Numbered from the stretch's first letter, positions 48,730 to 62,746 are shown. The stretch is 64,000 nucleotides of DNA from Raphanus sativus (GCF_000801105.2 NC_079519.1:4896668-4960667), one strand, 5' to 3'. Numbers and translations are program-made. Notes: a model not told the origin generated them from the letters alone.

Positions 48730-51388
48730 AAATTAGAATCCTATTTCGTTTGTGAACCGTTGGATTCGATGATGTTTAGAGGTCAAACATGTGTCTTTGT
48801 ATTGTGATCCAACGGTCATTAAGAGGTCATGATGATTTTTGTTGGGTTTTGATTTAGTTTTGCCTTTTTAGAAGTTTCCGGGTGGGTTTTTTCATATGTG
48901 ATATATGATTTTAGATTTAGAAGATAAAACGATGAATAGTATACATATCATATGCAATTATATTATATAATAACGAAGCCCCGGTGGTAAATTACTTTTC
49001 TTGTCATCTTACATCTAATACAATCATATTATCTTAACCTAATTAATATTTGTAAGATTATATTGAAATTTATATATTATAGTATATATAGGGCTGGTTC
49101 TGAGATTTTAGGAACTTGTGACAATGTCTACGTAAACTTCTTTTTTTGCAAATTTAGAGGCTTAAATTTTTTTTTTGGTTTATATGTATATATGTTTTTT
49201 TTTGTAACTTGGCATTTATATGTATATAGTTTTTTCCACAATTTTCGGGGATCTATTGCAAATATTTCATTTACAGTGGTTCAAACCCGACCATGAATAT
49301 TATAGTACTTTTTAAAGATTCTAATCTTATTTAGAATTTGTAAGATCATGCTAACACATTAGACAAAAGAAACATAACTCTAGAATTTAAATTATGGTAC
49401 TTTGCGTATAATTATTTGACAAACTGGGTATAGCTAGGAAGCCACATGCAAAGAATTCAGAAAGAGAGGGAATCGTGAGGGACAAAGATTAACAAAAATA
49501 GATATCTTAATTAAGTAATTAAACAGCCTTTTTCGGTGGCTACAGCATTTGTTGTATTCAACTACAGCTTTCTTCGTTATCAACAATCATTTTCTATTAA
49601 GTTCTGATTTTACGAAAATCCGACGGAGCAAACTTTATCAAAAACAGACCACGGTCCACCGTTTAAGACTTGAGTTACATATATTTAGCTGCAATCATTT
49701 GACTGGACTTATAAACACACAAACTTTTCTTTTGTTAAAAATGTTAAGATAAACACACAAAACTTAAAAATAAATCAAGCATTGAAACGTGTTTAAATAC
49801 TTTTTTTTTCCGGAAGTAGGGGAGTAAAAACTGCGTAAAGATTTCAGAATATATAATTAACAGAGATAAGGTAGAACAAATCAACAAATGTTGCACTGAA
49901 ACAATAATCAATAAATAGTAAAGTTCAATCCGTGACACTACAGCAAAGGCAAAGGCAAACGCCGAAGCTGCCACTCGAATAAGATCTCTTGGAAACACGT
50001 TGCCTTGTAATAGCAATGTGTGATTTACAAGACGCGTAGGCGTTTGGATAGCGGTAGAACCACTGTTCTAAAACAAGATAAGAACATTTTCAAAGTAAAA
50101 CTCTATTTTTTTCTTTAGAATAGTGTAAAAAATATAAGATAAAAATATTTTATTCCTACTATATTTCTCAATCCATAATAAAGTAATGAACAAATGAAAA
50201 ATAGATTATTCAATTTATAGGGAAAATTCTATTTTAGAATAAAATAGAGAAATTCCCTTAGATAGTATTTTTAGTTTATTTTCAGAAAATAGTATTTTAA
50301 AGAGAAAAATGATCAAAAGAAAATTATTTTGGTCATTTTATTTTTTTAGAAATATTTTAGTGACAAAAACTTAAAAAGGTATTTGAGAAAATTTCCCAAC
50401 AAAATATTAAATTGAGTTGAAGTTTTTGTTACTTCATATTTAATTTTATTCTATTTTAGAGTAAAAAATGGAGTAGAGTTGAAGATGCCCTAAAAGTTTT
50501 TTACACGATAGTGAGTTCTCTAAAACCAAAAATGTCTAAACGGATCTTAGATAGATAGATATTTTATATAAAATATAAATATAGAAAACTTAAGATAAAA
50601 TATATTCATGTATAATTTTATGTATTATATATAGTATAATGCATAAATAGTTTTTAATAACAAAAAGTAAAATATAATTAAATATATAAAGATGATAAAT
50701 TTGTATATTTATTTTGCATACAGCTAAACTAATATCCTATAATCATGTATACATAAAAAAATATAACAACCACTATATATAATAAAATAAAAAATATAAT
50801 AACATCTTTTTGAATACTAATGTTTAAAATCAATCTTAAACGTCTGTGTAAATTGTATAATATCCGCTTAACCGTTATAAGTTGTATGGTTGATGCATAA
50901 ATCTGCATCTGATGTATAATATGAAGGTCGTAAGGTTGATTACTAATCACCAGACCTGCTAATCACCGTCCGCATTTTGTAACACCGAGTAGATCCATAG
51001 TTAAATAGTTCAGATATTTTCACGTTTTAGCCAAAAATCCTTTGTTTGCTACTTTTATTTTGGTTTAAAATAACATGCCAAACTGCATACAACTATTTTC
51101 TCTTATTAACATGTTATTTTTTCCATATATAGTTTCACATGAATATATAACAATATCCCCTTTCATGTGTTTTTTGGAGACAATAATGTTCATTATATTC
51201 TGTTTGATTTTATTTTTCAAAACCCACATGTGACCTCGCACCGTTTAGTGATTAACCAAGGTTTGTAATTATTAATTAAGGTTGCGGTAGACACAATGTT
51301 CAGTATATATATTTTTGTTTTAAACTGATAGATAGTTCAGACTAATCTTCAAAAAAATATGCACAGTTTACATATAATTTTTTTTCAG
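48730..51388. other. Gene-free AT-rich region
   Basis: No gene recognised. 50060-50490 has CTCTATTTTAGAATAAAATAGAG-like inverted words and GAAGATGCCCTA, resembling decayed MITEs. Confidence 0.4.
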
Positions 51389-51397
51389 ATATATAAA

Positions 51398-52239
51398 GGA
51401 CAAGACTTAGGTTCACCCCCTATGGTGAACCTTTAAATTCACCACACCATTAATGACCAATAAAAATGACATGTAGATAATTAAATAAAATATTATAAAT
51501 TTATTTTAAAATAGTTAAAAAATAATAATGTCAATTCTAAACCACAAATCTTAATTTTAAAACCCTAAATACTAATTTCTAAATCCAAACTCTATACCCT
51601 AAACAAAAATCCTATACCCTAGACCCAAATCTTAAACCCTAAACCCAAACCATAAACCTTAAATCTAAATCTAATACCCTAAATCCAAATCCTAAACCCT
51701 AAACCCAAATCGTATACTCTAAACCCAAATCCTAGATCTTAAATCCAAACCGTAAACCCTAAATTTAAATTTTAGGGTTTACGGTTTGGATTTAAGGTCT
51801 AAGATTTGGGTTTAGGATATACGGTTTGGGTTTAGGGTTTACGATTTGGGTTTAGGGTATAGAATTTGGGTTTAGGGTATAATGTTTGGGTTTAGTGTCT
51901 ACGATTTGGGTTTAGGATACTTGGTTTAGATTTAAGATTTATGATTTGGGTTTAGGGTTTAGAATTTGGGTTTAGGGTATAGAATTTGGGTTTGGGGTCA
52001 GGGTCTAGAATTTGGGTTTAGGGTATAGAATTTTGATTTAGGGTATAGGCTTAGATTTAGAAATTAATGTTTAGGGTTTAGAAATTAAGATTTGTGGTTT
52101 AAAATTGTCACTATTCTTTTTAACTATTTTAAAATAAATTTAATATGTTTTATTTAATTATCTACATGTCATTTTTATTGGTCATAAATGATGTGGTGAA
52201 TTTAAAGGTTCACATAGGGGATGAACCTAAGTCTTGTCC
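51398..52239. mobile_element. Foldback Mutator-like element built from telomere-like repeats
   Basis: Ends GGACAAGACTTAGGTTCACC and, inverted, GGACAAGACTTAGGTTCATC. A perfect 9-bp duplication ATATATAAA flanks it (51389-51397 and 52240-52248). The whole 842 bp is close to an inverted repeat. Inner arms consist of degenerate AAACCCAAATCCTAAACCC on the left (51540-51770) and GGGTTTAGGGTATAGAATTT on the right (51770-52080), so the centre is a large stem of telomere-like heptamers. No coding sequence. Confidence 0.88.
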
Positions 52240-52248
52240 ATATATAAA

Positions 52249-53332
52249 TGGATCCGAAAACATGGAGGTTTATATACGTATAAATGTTGATGAACAATAT
52301 CTATTCTATTAATTCTTCAACATGTCCAATTGATATTAGTTGGGTCCAACTTTTTTTTCTTTATTCAAGGACATTTATTATTATATAACCATATTCTTAT
52401 ATAACTGTATCTTCTTTTATTTTGATTCCAAAATTATCGGAATCTATTTCTCCCCAATATAAGGGACAGTTATATTTTATTAATAATTATTACTTAATAG
52501 TATATATATAACCGAAGCATATCAATTGTTTTCTACTATAGTATGAACATGCTATTAATAACTAACATTAATATGGTATGCAGGTGATTAAAATCACAAT
52601 AAGGATTCACCTTCATTATTGCTACCATATCTACACCGTGTGCTTACATATTTATTAGGAAACTTTTTTATATTACAATGATAATAAACAAAAAAACACA
52701 AATATAAAAAAAATTATATTTTTAAAAAGAAATTAAAACATAAAATATAAAAGTATTTAAAATAAAAAATAGGTTTTCAAAACTAAAAAATACGCATTTT
52801 GATTATAAAAGGGCGGGTATTAAATAGAATAACCTATTTTATAATTATAATTTTTTATAGATATAGGTGTGGTTCAATTATTTTAATAAAATAGATTAAA
52901 ACCTCTTATTAACCATTTAGGAAAAATATTATACCAAGAAAATCACAAATATGACTAAAATCACAAATATGACTTAAGAACAAAAATATAAAAATTAAAT
53001 TTCTAAGAAGATATAAAACAAAAAATATATCCGCCCTTTTAAGGCGGGTCAAAAAAATATAATCTCCCGATAACCGCAAAATTAAGCGGAGCAAATACAA
53101 AATTATTTTTTGCGGATTATGCGGGTCAGACTTTTTGACCAAAAGAAATTGAAATCCGCAGGTTGACGGGTCAGCGAACCAGGTTTAACCCGCAACCCAG
53201 TCCTAACCGAACGTATACCAGATCAATTTTAAATTGCAATTATTCAATAAAATGTATTTTGATTAAGACTTATTCACAAATATAACCAACACACACAAAT
53301 ATGATAATTAAAATTAAAACAAAAAATATACC
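52249..53332. other. AT-rich DNA with Helitron 3'-end remnants
   Basis: Hairpin-like GGGCGGGT or CCGCCCTTTTAAGGCGGG sequences near 52808 and 53031 look like decayed Helitron 3' ends. No gene seen. Confidence 0.45.
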
Positions 53333-53361
53333 CACCCTTTTAAGGACGGGTCAGAATCTAG
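53333..53361 (+). mobile_element. Helitron 3' end
   Basis: ACCCTTTTAAGGACGGGT forms the hairpin, followed by CAGAATCTAG and T. The 5' partner end was not found, so the extent of the element is unknown. Confidence 0.6.
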
Positions 53362-55486
53362 TAACTTATTAATCTTTTAGCAAAAAAATAAAAAATAACT
53401 TATTTCCGGCATCTAGAGGATCAAACATGAAATGTGTCAGTGTGTTAGCCCATCTACTTATCACTCAACCGCACTGTCTCGACAAAAATGTTCAGTAATT
53501 AACGTTGCCGGTAGACACAACGGATAGTGTAAGCACAAAATTCATCGAATAAGTAGATTTTACTCTGTCTTGCTTGATATGTGAATTGTGAAATGTGCCG
53601 TCTTGCGATGATTTCCACGTCGAAGACTCCTTTGCATGAGTTCACATGAGATCAGCATCTCCACATACACACTTATTCCGTAACCTAGCAACACTAACGT
53701 ATCCGCGCGAATCAGCATCCCTGCAAACTCGTGAAACTCCTTGTGTCCGTTGATAATTATGGGAAAGGATGAAAAATTCTGAAATCTGATCGCTATTCTC
53801 ATTTTAGTGCGATTAGCATCATGTGCTGGGTTCGTAAGCATCATGTGCGGTAGTTCGTAGGAATATACGTCACCTACAGATTTCAATGAGATCTCAATTA
53901 AAAACTAATGGAATTACAATATTAATAATAAATTATTTCGTTGTCCAATAATCAAAACAGTCAAAGAAAAGTGTTAATAATAAGATTCGTCCTTTTCCGT
54001 GTTGCGTGACATGTCACGCGTGTCCCATTAAAAACCTGAATCCCACTTAACAAAGCTGATAAAGCTCCCATAGATCGTGCAGTCCAATAATCTAGCTAGG
54101 TCTAATAATAATAATAATAATTAAATACTAGTTACATTTTACGTACACGACATTCGAGGTGGCTACTCCTCTAGAGATGAACGACATTACGGTTGGGCAT
54201 ATTTTTGAATTTGAGTTATAACATTCAATAAGTTAAAAATAGTTGTAATGGAACTGAAAATTTTACAAAAAAACTGCATCAGAAAATTGAAAAAGAGTAA
54301 AAAAATAAAATAAAAATTATAACGACAACTAGTATACAGTGAATGGAATCTACTTTGATTATATATATACAGTCATATACTTTATGTAGTTGGTCGTCGT
54401 TTTATACACATTTGAGAAACCGACTGCATGCATAGGCCACGACCTTGTGTCTTCAACACATAAACGGGACGAAAAAACAATCAGTGCCCATATTAATTAT
54501 TGCATCTTTTTTTCTCTGTTGTCGCTTTACCTTCATTTGTTAATATCATTACTTTCTCAAAACCCTTTGGACCAGTTTGCGTCTCTTTCATATGTTTTCC
54601 TGTTGGTTACTATTTCCACAAATTTGATTAAAGAAAGCAAATCATTATTTGGTGGGATTTATAACTTTCTGGTTATACTTTTCAAAAAATCTTTGTACTG
54701 TTCAAAAAATCTTTATGTTACCATAAATATAGTGAACAAATGACTCTTCCTACACAAAAATGAACTTGTATAAACTTTTGTGGCATTTTTGAATTTTGAT
54801 GGCAATTATTTCAAACAAAAAACATACGATATGATATTTTAAAGACGTTCTATATGCATGATATGTTGCTTTATATGAAAGGAAGTGTAATCTATAGCGT
54901 CATAAACACAACCGTTGAAACCACAGTCAGAGACGCATTTGATACTCTGATTAGGCGAAAAATATGTCTAAACCTTGCCACTCAAAAAAAGATTTCCCAC
55001 TAATCCAACAAAAGAAGAAATTGACAATAACAGAAAAATCATCTTTAAATGAAAAGAAATAAATCATATCTTTGACCCAAAAGAGAATATAATTGTTCTA
55101 ATAATTCAATCTTTACAAGAGTTAATCATACATGAGAAAATTTCATATTAGTATTATACTACTGCAAGTGAGCAACCATTCATGGATTACACATATGTTA
55201 ACACATTAGTTAGATTGATGATAAGAAACATAAACATTGAAAAAATTATGGCTGTGTTCTTCTCTAGAATTCAGCCCATGATTATAACATAATTGTCAAA
55301 CTGATTTCCTCATAGTTAAAACCTATTACAGACAAAAATAGGAGATAAATCTGTCTATACAAGACTTCAAGATAACATATAATATTTTATGGACAAAAAG
55401 GATGCAAAAGATCTAACTGTTTACACACACACAAAAAAGCCTTTTGGTATTTTACTATGATTCTTTCTATATTTCCATGACAAAGA
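53362..55486. other. Intergenic DNA downstream of the anoctamin-like gene
   Basis: A 108-codon open frame on the minus strand (53560-53886) has somewhat higher GC than its surroundings but matches nothing I know and has no supporting signals. Otherwise AT-rich. Confidence 0.35.
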
Positions 55487-58400
55487 TTACTCCGGGTCTT
55501 GTTGAGTTTTTGCCATGGAGGAAAATTCACCAGAAATGCTTCTCAAGAGCTGTTTACAGTACATGTCCTGCGCTTGTGTCACATTCTTCATACGATTGGC
55601 TCTAACCCAAGCAGGCTCTTCAGGGACAAGACGAGAGAGTCCAAATTTGAGAAGCAAGAGTATGTGCTCCATGATGAGAATTGCAGCCAGCCCTGGCTCG
55701 ATCTTCCATTTTCCTTCTTGGTCGTATAAGCACACCAAGAGCGCTGAGTTTGTGCATATGGACATTACCACTAGAAACTGAAGATAAAAAAAAAATCATT
55801 TAGTGCAGAAGAGATGTGGAGTAAAAACATTATAATATGTAAGAATCTTTTTTTTTTTCATGGTATCCAAGTCACCTGCCATATGTTTAACCAAGCTCCA
55901 ATTGTTGCAGCAGCACGAGGAAGAGGTCTTCGCAGTGTAACCAATAGCTTCAAAGCATTTGTTCTCATCTCCATTACGTTGCTCTGTGTAGTACATCATG
56001 TTTTATGTTAAAAGTCCAGAAGCTAAAGATGAAAACTGAGAAAAATGTTAAAACTCTTACCACTGCGGCAAGGGTAAAAGCAAGAGGGAAGGCACAAGCA
56101 AACATCATGATCATTCCAAATTGCAAAGCTAGCTCCAAGAAATCTACAAAAGCAAAATGACAAAACTCACATATCAGAGATTTTATATATAATCAATCAC
56201 CAAAGAAAAAAAGATCATTGAGTGTTCATAAAGTTAAATTACCATCAAAAAGTCCATCTTCAAGTTCTACACCGATGCTTGCTGAGTATGTAGGCTTGAA
56301 ATATTCCTTCTCAACTCTTGATGCTATTAGTATCTTTCCTGTTGATGGTCCACCTTCACTTTTCTTCTTCTTCCTGGAACAAGAAGAAGCCAGTTTTTTT
56401 TTTACAAACGCTCAAGAATTCTAACTAACTTGTATGAATAGAAATAAAGAGCTTTACCTAGCTCTAAACTTTCTGTAGCTGTACTTAAGGTAAGGCAAAG
56501 AACCATCCATCAAAGTCCAGAAAACCTGCAGAAAGCTCAAACATATGTAAATGACTTTCAAAAGGAGAGTTTCTAATGTTTTTTTTGTTTGTCTTACCTG
56601 TGAGATGATCAGCCTTTGGATCAACACTTGTCGAAGTGTCATGAAGTTTCGGTGTAGAAGCACATGGTAGAAGATCCCAATGTATGTCTGCATGAAGTAG
56701 AGCCCAAACACCTGCAGTGGCAAAGGTTAGAGAGGAGGAAGATTGAAAACTCAGTAAAAAAAAAATGATGCAACTTACTTTGTAAATCAAGCTGTTAGCT
56801 CTATATTCCACACTCTCGTTGATCTCTCGATTTATCAGCTTGACAGATACTTTGCCTCCCAACCGAGTGAGGTACTGAATGATTAGAAGGTAGACAGCTG
56901 TCAACAGAAACCTGAAACCATAAATAGAAAAACTGTCATGGTTCTGTACAAAACTGCTAAACACAACAATCAGTAAGTAAAGCTGCTCTCTGACTTGATT
57001 GTCTCGGATGTGAGGATCTCGTAGATGTGAGCATAGGCCAGCTCAAACGGAAGCTGGAGGCAGATAATGGTCATGATAACGAGAACATCATTCCTAAACC
57101 TCTTGCGGTAAGCAAACCACTCGTATCTTTGATAAGCTTCCTTCTCTTTGAACTTCTCGTTTCCGAGATTCTTTATAAGCTCCTTTGGAAAGGGAAGGCA
57201 GCTCCATTCCATTCCGATAAATCTATATCCTTGACTTGGACCAACTAAATAATTTATCTGCCATCTATGGAAACAGGAACCAATTGGTAAAAATACACTT
57301 AAAAAAAAAACTGAAATCTTTGGATAGTGTAGGGGAAGAAGCAGCCCCTACCTAGCTAGCAGAGCAGCGTTTTTACGTTTCCAGAACTGAAGAAACAAGG
57401 CAGCCCAGAGTATTGTGCTGACAAAGAAACTTGGGAGAACAAGAAACTGCAAGGACCTGACCAATGACAAAATTGCAAAACAAGGCATGATGGCATGAAG
57501 GCTTGGCTATTAGTGTTTTCTTTAAGAGCTTGTAACAGAATTGAGAACTTACCCAAAATCAATCATCTGCACTATGATTCCTAGTAAGGCGGGAAATAGT
57601 AACCAGCGCGTATACATTCCCAAGAAGGAAAAGTATACTCCAATCTGTGTGATTTTTCTATTTAATGAGTTTCCATAAAATAAAAAAACTTTGTGCTGGA
57701 GCATGTATAGTAGTAGTAACTAGTACGTTTAGAGTAGTTATTTATGTGTCTACCTTTGCGCCGAAGTAAGAGTATATCTGATCAATAGGCTGGTTTGTGA
57801 AGTTCCACCAATTTAATGCCCAAGTTTGGAGAAGTTCCTTCCTCTTGAATTCATCTACCAGAATAAAAAAAAATATATGTTATTTTTGTGGGTATTTAAA
57901 CCATTCTTGAGTCTAGAATAAGTAAAAACCAAGATGTATTAAACTAGCTAACCATGAAGAGGAAACATTTGTTTGATGACGCCTTCTGATTCCAACCTTC
58001 TAACTAATGATTCTCCTGCTGCCCAACAGAACTCTCTGTCGTCAAGTTTCAGTGTAACGTCGTAACCATCACTGTTAACCTGTGTATTTTTTGAAGAGTT
58101 AATTTGATGTGTAGTGAAGCAAGAACGCTATGAACTGAGACGAGTAGGTTTACAATAAATAATAACAAGTTGGAGAGACAGAGAGCTTTACAATTCCGTA
58201 GAGAAGATGTTGATAGCAGTGGAAACGTTCAAACCAGCTGAAGAGTGACCCATCAGGTTGCCGGAAGAAAGCCTCAGACCCTTGCATCTCAAAGGGCAAA
58301 TCAATTCCTGAAAAATAGAAACGAGAGGAATAAGATCTGTGATGCTGCCCTGCTACTTAACAGATGTTTATAAATCAATTTAAGCTATTAGAAGTACAAG

Positions 58401-58914
58401 GAAGCAGTGAAAATATACCAAGACGAGTAGGTTTACGTATATGAAGCTCAGCTGCTGCACTCCCCAAGGTCTCCAAAGGAGCAGCTACCTGAATTGTTGT
58501 AGTTTTAGCTCAAACGTTAATAAAAAAAAAAGTATTCCACAGAAGTACAGCTAGATAAGTCATCATCAAGTTGTTGTATCCTACACGCAACTAAAAACGA
58601 TATCAAACAAACTTGTTGTTCTCTGCAAAAAAAAATTCTCTCTTCCAGGACACTCCTCAACTTCCAGACCAGTACTTCTGTCTGAAAAGAGGACGAATTG
58701 AGATACTACCAAGTAACTAATTGAAAGAAAAAAAACCGACCTTAAGAAACTCATCAGCGAGACCAACGACTCTGTCAACAGCCATCCCTCTCTTCTTCAG
58801 CTCACTCACCAAAACCTCAACACAGTCTCCTTCCTCTTCTTCCTCTCGTACCCTCTTAGGAACCACAATTGCAACCTCGTGAACGACTCGCTCCTCCCCA
58901 TTGCTCCCACTCAT
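55487..58914 (-). CDS. Anoctamin-like (TMEM16 family) membrane protein
   Basis: Fifteen exons with continuous phase: 58914-58741, 58488-58419, 58307-58192, 58079-57953, 57854-57754, 57644-57553, 57456-57352, 57264-56995, 56911-56779, 56711-56598, 56525-56458, 56373-56243, 56143-56061, 55983-55876, 55777-55487; 660 residues. A soluble N-terminus is followed by several hydrophobic segments ([103 protein letters not shown]), as in the anoctamin family of lipid scramblases and ion channels. The sequence [20 protein letters not shown] is a strong landmark. The start could also be an in-frame ATG at 58932. The plant single-copy member is AT1G73020 from memory. Scramblase or channel activity is inferred only from the family. 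Confidence 0.92.
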
Positions 58915-58932
58915 TGCCCAAACCCGAATCAC

Positions 58933-59436
58933 ACAAGAAAGACGATGACTTTCTTCGAGATTCTTCGCCTAGTAGCTGAAAGTTCCTACCTTTCTCCTCA
59001 AGATCTGATCCTCACATGCCTTAATGAGTGTATCCACCAAAGCTTCCTCCTTTTTTTTTCTCTCTCACTTTTAATTAATTTTTCTAATTTTCCTGTTTCT
59101 GGAACCGTAAAAGGGGATCAAGGGTTAACTCGAAACACTAAGGATACAAAAAATAATTCAGATTTAACTTTAATGCACGTCTCTCGTTGCCCCTACGGTG
59201 GGGTTTGGCTCGGCTTCTTGATTTCAAAAAGAAAAAAAAACGTATCTGGAAATGGGAAAAGACAAGGCTTTGGTCTGGTCTGAAAATTCGGATTGAATTT
59301 GATAAGAGTCATGCAACATTCCAAATGAAGCTCCTTCTGAGTTGGCACGCTGATGATGCGCGACACATCGGACGGTGCTGAGTGATTCTTGACACGTGTG
59401 CCTTCTCCTTTTTTTCTCAGCGCGTGTGGCTGAAAT
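58933..59436. other. Shared 5' region of the anoctamin-like gene and LPA3
   Basis: Anoctamin-like promoter side. Contains GC-richer stretches with ACACGTGTG (59391) and no coding sequence recognised. Confidence 0.4.
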
Positions 59437-60278
59437 TAGGCATGGGCATTCGGGGTCCCAATCGGGTTTCGGTTTTATCCAATCGGGTTTCGGTTTTTTC
59501 GGATTTATCAAAATCAGCCCCATTCGGATTATTTGAAAGTTCGGTTCGGTACCGGTTCGGGTTCTATCGGGTTCGGGTCGGGGTTAGTAAATCTTCAAAG
59601 AACCGGTACAACCCAATGTACTTTCGGGTTCGGGTCCCAATCGGTTTTTCGGTTTATAAATATCTGATTTGTACCTATTTTGTAACCAAAACCTAAGTAA
59701 AATTGGTTTATTTTGGTTTCAAATACCTAATTTGTACCTCTTTGTAACTAAAACATAAGTAAAATCGATTTAAAATTAAGAAATGAACATCAACCATGAT
59801 CATTTAAAATTAAACGAAAGGATAACATATTTATTGATAAAAAAACAAAATAAATAAAATCATAAAATGAAAACCACGACCTCATGAAATAAGAAACATT
59901 ATTTAATGAAAACAAAATCTAAATCTAAATATTTCAAATTTAACAACCACCTTTAACCATCAACCTTCATATAATAGAACCACCAACATTTATGTAATAC
60001 ATAAATATTTTAGATGTTCAATATATCTTAATGTATTTTGAACACATATTAGGAATTGAGATCATATTTGGTATAAGACCTTTCTAGGGTTTTGAATGTT
60101 TCGGGTTCTATCGGATATCCATTTAAATTCGGGTTTGGTTCGGATAATACCCATAACCCGAAATACCAAAAAACAAGATCCATTCGGTATTTATGTCGGG
60201 TTCGGATCGGTTCGGATTTATTTTTATCGGATCGGATTCAGTTCGGATTTTCGGGTTCGGTTTATTTGCCCAGCCCTA
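59437..60278. mobile_element. hAT-like element in the intergenic region between anoctamin-like gene and LPA3
   Basis: The left end TAGGCATGGGCATTCGG and inverted right end TAGGGCTGGGCAAATAAA are terminal repeats. A perfect 8-bp duplication GCTGAAAT lies at 59429-59436 and 60279-60286. The outer parts are rich in GGTTCGGGT/CGGATTT words in both arms; the core is AT-rich. 842 bp, no transposase. Confidence 0.88.
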
Positions 60279-60582
60279 GCTGAAATAATGGATGAAGTGT
60301 TAAACCGAACACAACCTAGAATCACTAACCGCGGTTCAGATTAAACCGGCCAAGTCTGATTTTAATTACGCATAAATTTCACGGCCGTTCCGTTTCAAGC
60401 GCCTAAAAATTATAAACGTCGTCGTATCGTATGACGGTCGACGATCGTTAATTAAAATCCGGTTCAATCCGGTTATGAAAGATAACAAAATGTACCCACG
60501 TGTCATGAAGTTGTGCGGATTAGACTCATCATCACTGACACCTTAACAGTTAAACCACAGAGAGAGAGAGAGAGAGCAAAAA

Positions 60583-62746
60583 ATGGCGATGGCGATGTTA
60601 CCGGCGCTCTTCTCTTCGCCCTCGATTCTAGCGAGAAGAATCAGATGCGGAGCCACCGCGAAAAGCGGCGGCGCACTCTCATCTACATCTCCCGACTCCG
60701 ACCCTAGGAGAGGCGTCTCCGTTTATAAACCAAAGTCGTACGAGGTTCTAGTCTCTGACGCCGCGAACTCTCTCGCCTTCGCCCTCCAGGAATCCAAATC
60801 TCGTTTAGAAATCGATTTCCCGTAATTATTATCATTACGTAATCTGAACTGTTCAATTTCGTGTCCATTAGCTCGTTTCTTATAATAGTGCATTTTGCTC
60901 TTGTGCAGGCCTTTGCCCAGTAGCATTTCTTCATACAAGGTTTGTTTCTATGTTATCAATGTTCGTGCTCTAGCTTCGTTTTTAGCGTATTTTGTGTAAT
61001 TATTGTGTAGGGTTCTTCAGACGATTTCATTGATGCCAACATACAACTCGCCTTGTCTGTTGTCCGGAAGCTTCAGGAGAAAGTAGAGACTAGAGCTTGC
61101 ATTGTAATATCTATCTCTTTACTTCATTAGTCTTACTTTTTTGTTTTGCTTCTTCTTCTGACTTATGTGTGTTTACATCAATCTTGCTTCAGGTTTTTCC
61201 TGATAAGCCTGAGAAACGCAGAGCTTCCCAACTCTTCAAAGCCGCGTTTGATTCGGTAATAGCAATGTAGCTTCCTTTTTGCTTGCATTGTTTGAGATAT
61301 CGAACACTTGATTGTTAACAACTCTGGCTTGATTTATTTTGTGCTCTCATCAGATTGATGGTATAAGTATACGTTCGCTAGACGATATACCTGGCACTTC
61401 TGTCACCAATTTCTTCAGGGCTATAAGGAGTACCTTGGACTTTGATTTTGAAGATGAAAACGAAGGTATAGCTACTACACTTCTTTCATTGAGAAGTTTT
61501 TTTTTTATTATGTAAACAGATGGTTTATTGCAGTTTTTTTTGCTCATGAGGATTATGTGTTCCCACAGGTAGTTGGGAGCCCAAGGAGCCACCGACCCTT
61601 TATATGTTTATCAATTGCAGCACTAAAGAACTCTCTGTTATAGAGCAGTTTGTGGTATTTGATTCCTTCTATCCCTTCTTATCTTAACTTCCAATTTGGT
61701 CTAGATACGTCTACTAGCTACAGTATTTGTGATTTTTTTTTTTCGTTTGTGCCTTCTTATTCAATCGCAGTCTGTAAGTTTTTGGTGTATACTTGCAGGA
61801 AAACTTTGCCACCTCAACCCCGGCTCTTCTCTTTAATCTTGAGCTAGATACCTTACGGTATTTCCTAGACCTCACTTTGTGTAACTCAATATATCTCGGT
61901 TTCCTCATTTCTGGTAACAACTGAACTTTAGTGCAGTGCTGACCTAGGGCTACTTGGCTTTCCCCCTAAAGATCTGCACTACCGGTTTCTTTCTCAGTTT
62001 GTTCCCGTCTTTTATATCCGTATCAGAGAGTATTCAAAGGTACTTGCCAGTTAGGATGATAATGTCTCAAGGGATCTTTTTGACTTCTTGCACAAGTCAA
62101 ACAGCATAATAGTTGTTTGTGTTTGCTTGGCTAAGACAGTGGCAGTGGCACCATATGTGTTGAACTACAACGGAGCACTTTTTCGGCAATATCCTGGTAA
62201 ATACTATAGTATTCTCTCCCGGGAATAAATGTATATGGCTCCGGTACATGTCTCTGTGTCTATCAAATATGCGGAACCATTGTCAATACCAGTCACCTTA
62301 ACTGTCTATCCATGTCTGATATAAAAATAATAATGCAGGGCCGTGGCAGGTGATGCTTAAGCAATCTGATGGTTCATTTGCATGTGTTGCAGAAAGCCCC
62401 ACTCGTTTCACCCTGGGTGAAGTAAGTGCATTAATCTTTTGTGTTTAGTCATTTTTAACCCAACCTCTGAAAAAAAAGAAGTAACAAGCTCTGATGGATG
62501 TGGATGCACACAGACGAAGGAAGAGCTTTTACAGGTTCTAGGACTACAAGAAGAGAAAGGGAGCTCACTTGAGTTTCTGCGCAGGGGCTACAAGGTTTTT
62601 GCACATTAGTCTAGATTGTGTGTTTTGTGTTTCTTGAATGTAAAACAGAGTTATCTTAAACTGGTTTGAAACTGATGGTGTCGCAGGCAGCAACTTGGTG
62701 GGAAGAAGATGTGGATCTTGAGTTATCATCTAATTGGCGTAGCTAA
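60583..62746 (+). CDS. LPA3: LOW PSII ACCUMULATION 3 (LPA3), chloroplast photosystem II assembly factor
   Basis: Twelve exons: 60583-60821, 60909-60939, 61021-61104, 61193-61255, 61354-61465, 61569-61654, 61799-61857, 61937-62039, 62136-62196, 62339-62421, 62514-62594, 62687-62746; 353 residues in continuous phase. The N-terminus ([19 protein letters not shown]) is Ser/Arg-rich and lacks acids, like a chloroplast transit peptide. The conserved body includes [69 protein letters not shown] and the C-terminal [19 protein letters not shown]3 helps insert CP43 during PSII assembly, with LPA2. A GA repeat (60561-60576) sits in the likely leader, 7 bases before the ATG. Orientation is divergent from the anoctamin-like gene, with the hAT element between. 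Confidence 0.93.

Noticed and set aside
51540..52080. Interstitial telomere or chromosome-fusion remnant
   Set aside because: The telomere-like units are inverted about a centre and bounded by transposon ends with a 9-bp duplication.
53560..53886. 108-codon minus-strand open frame, possible small gene
   Set aside because: No recognised family, no TATA or splice context, and the region is surrounded by Helitron debris; left as unannotated open frame.
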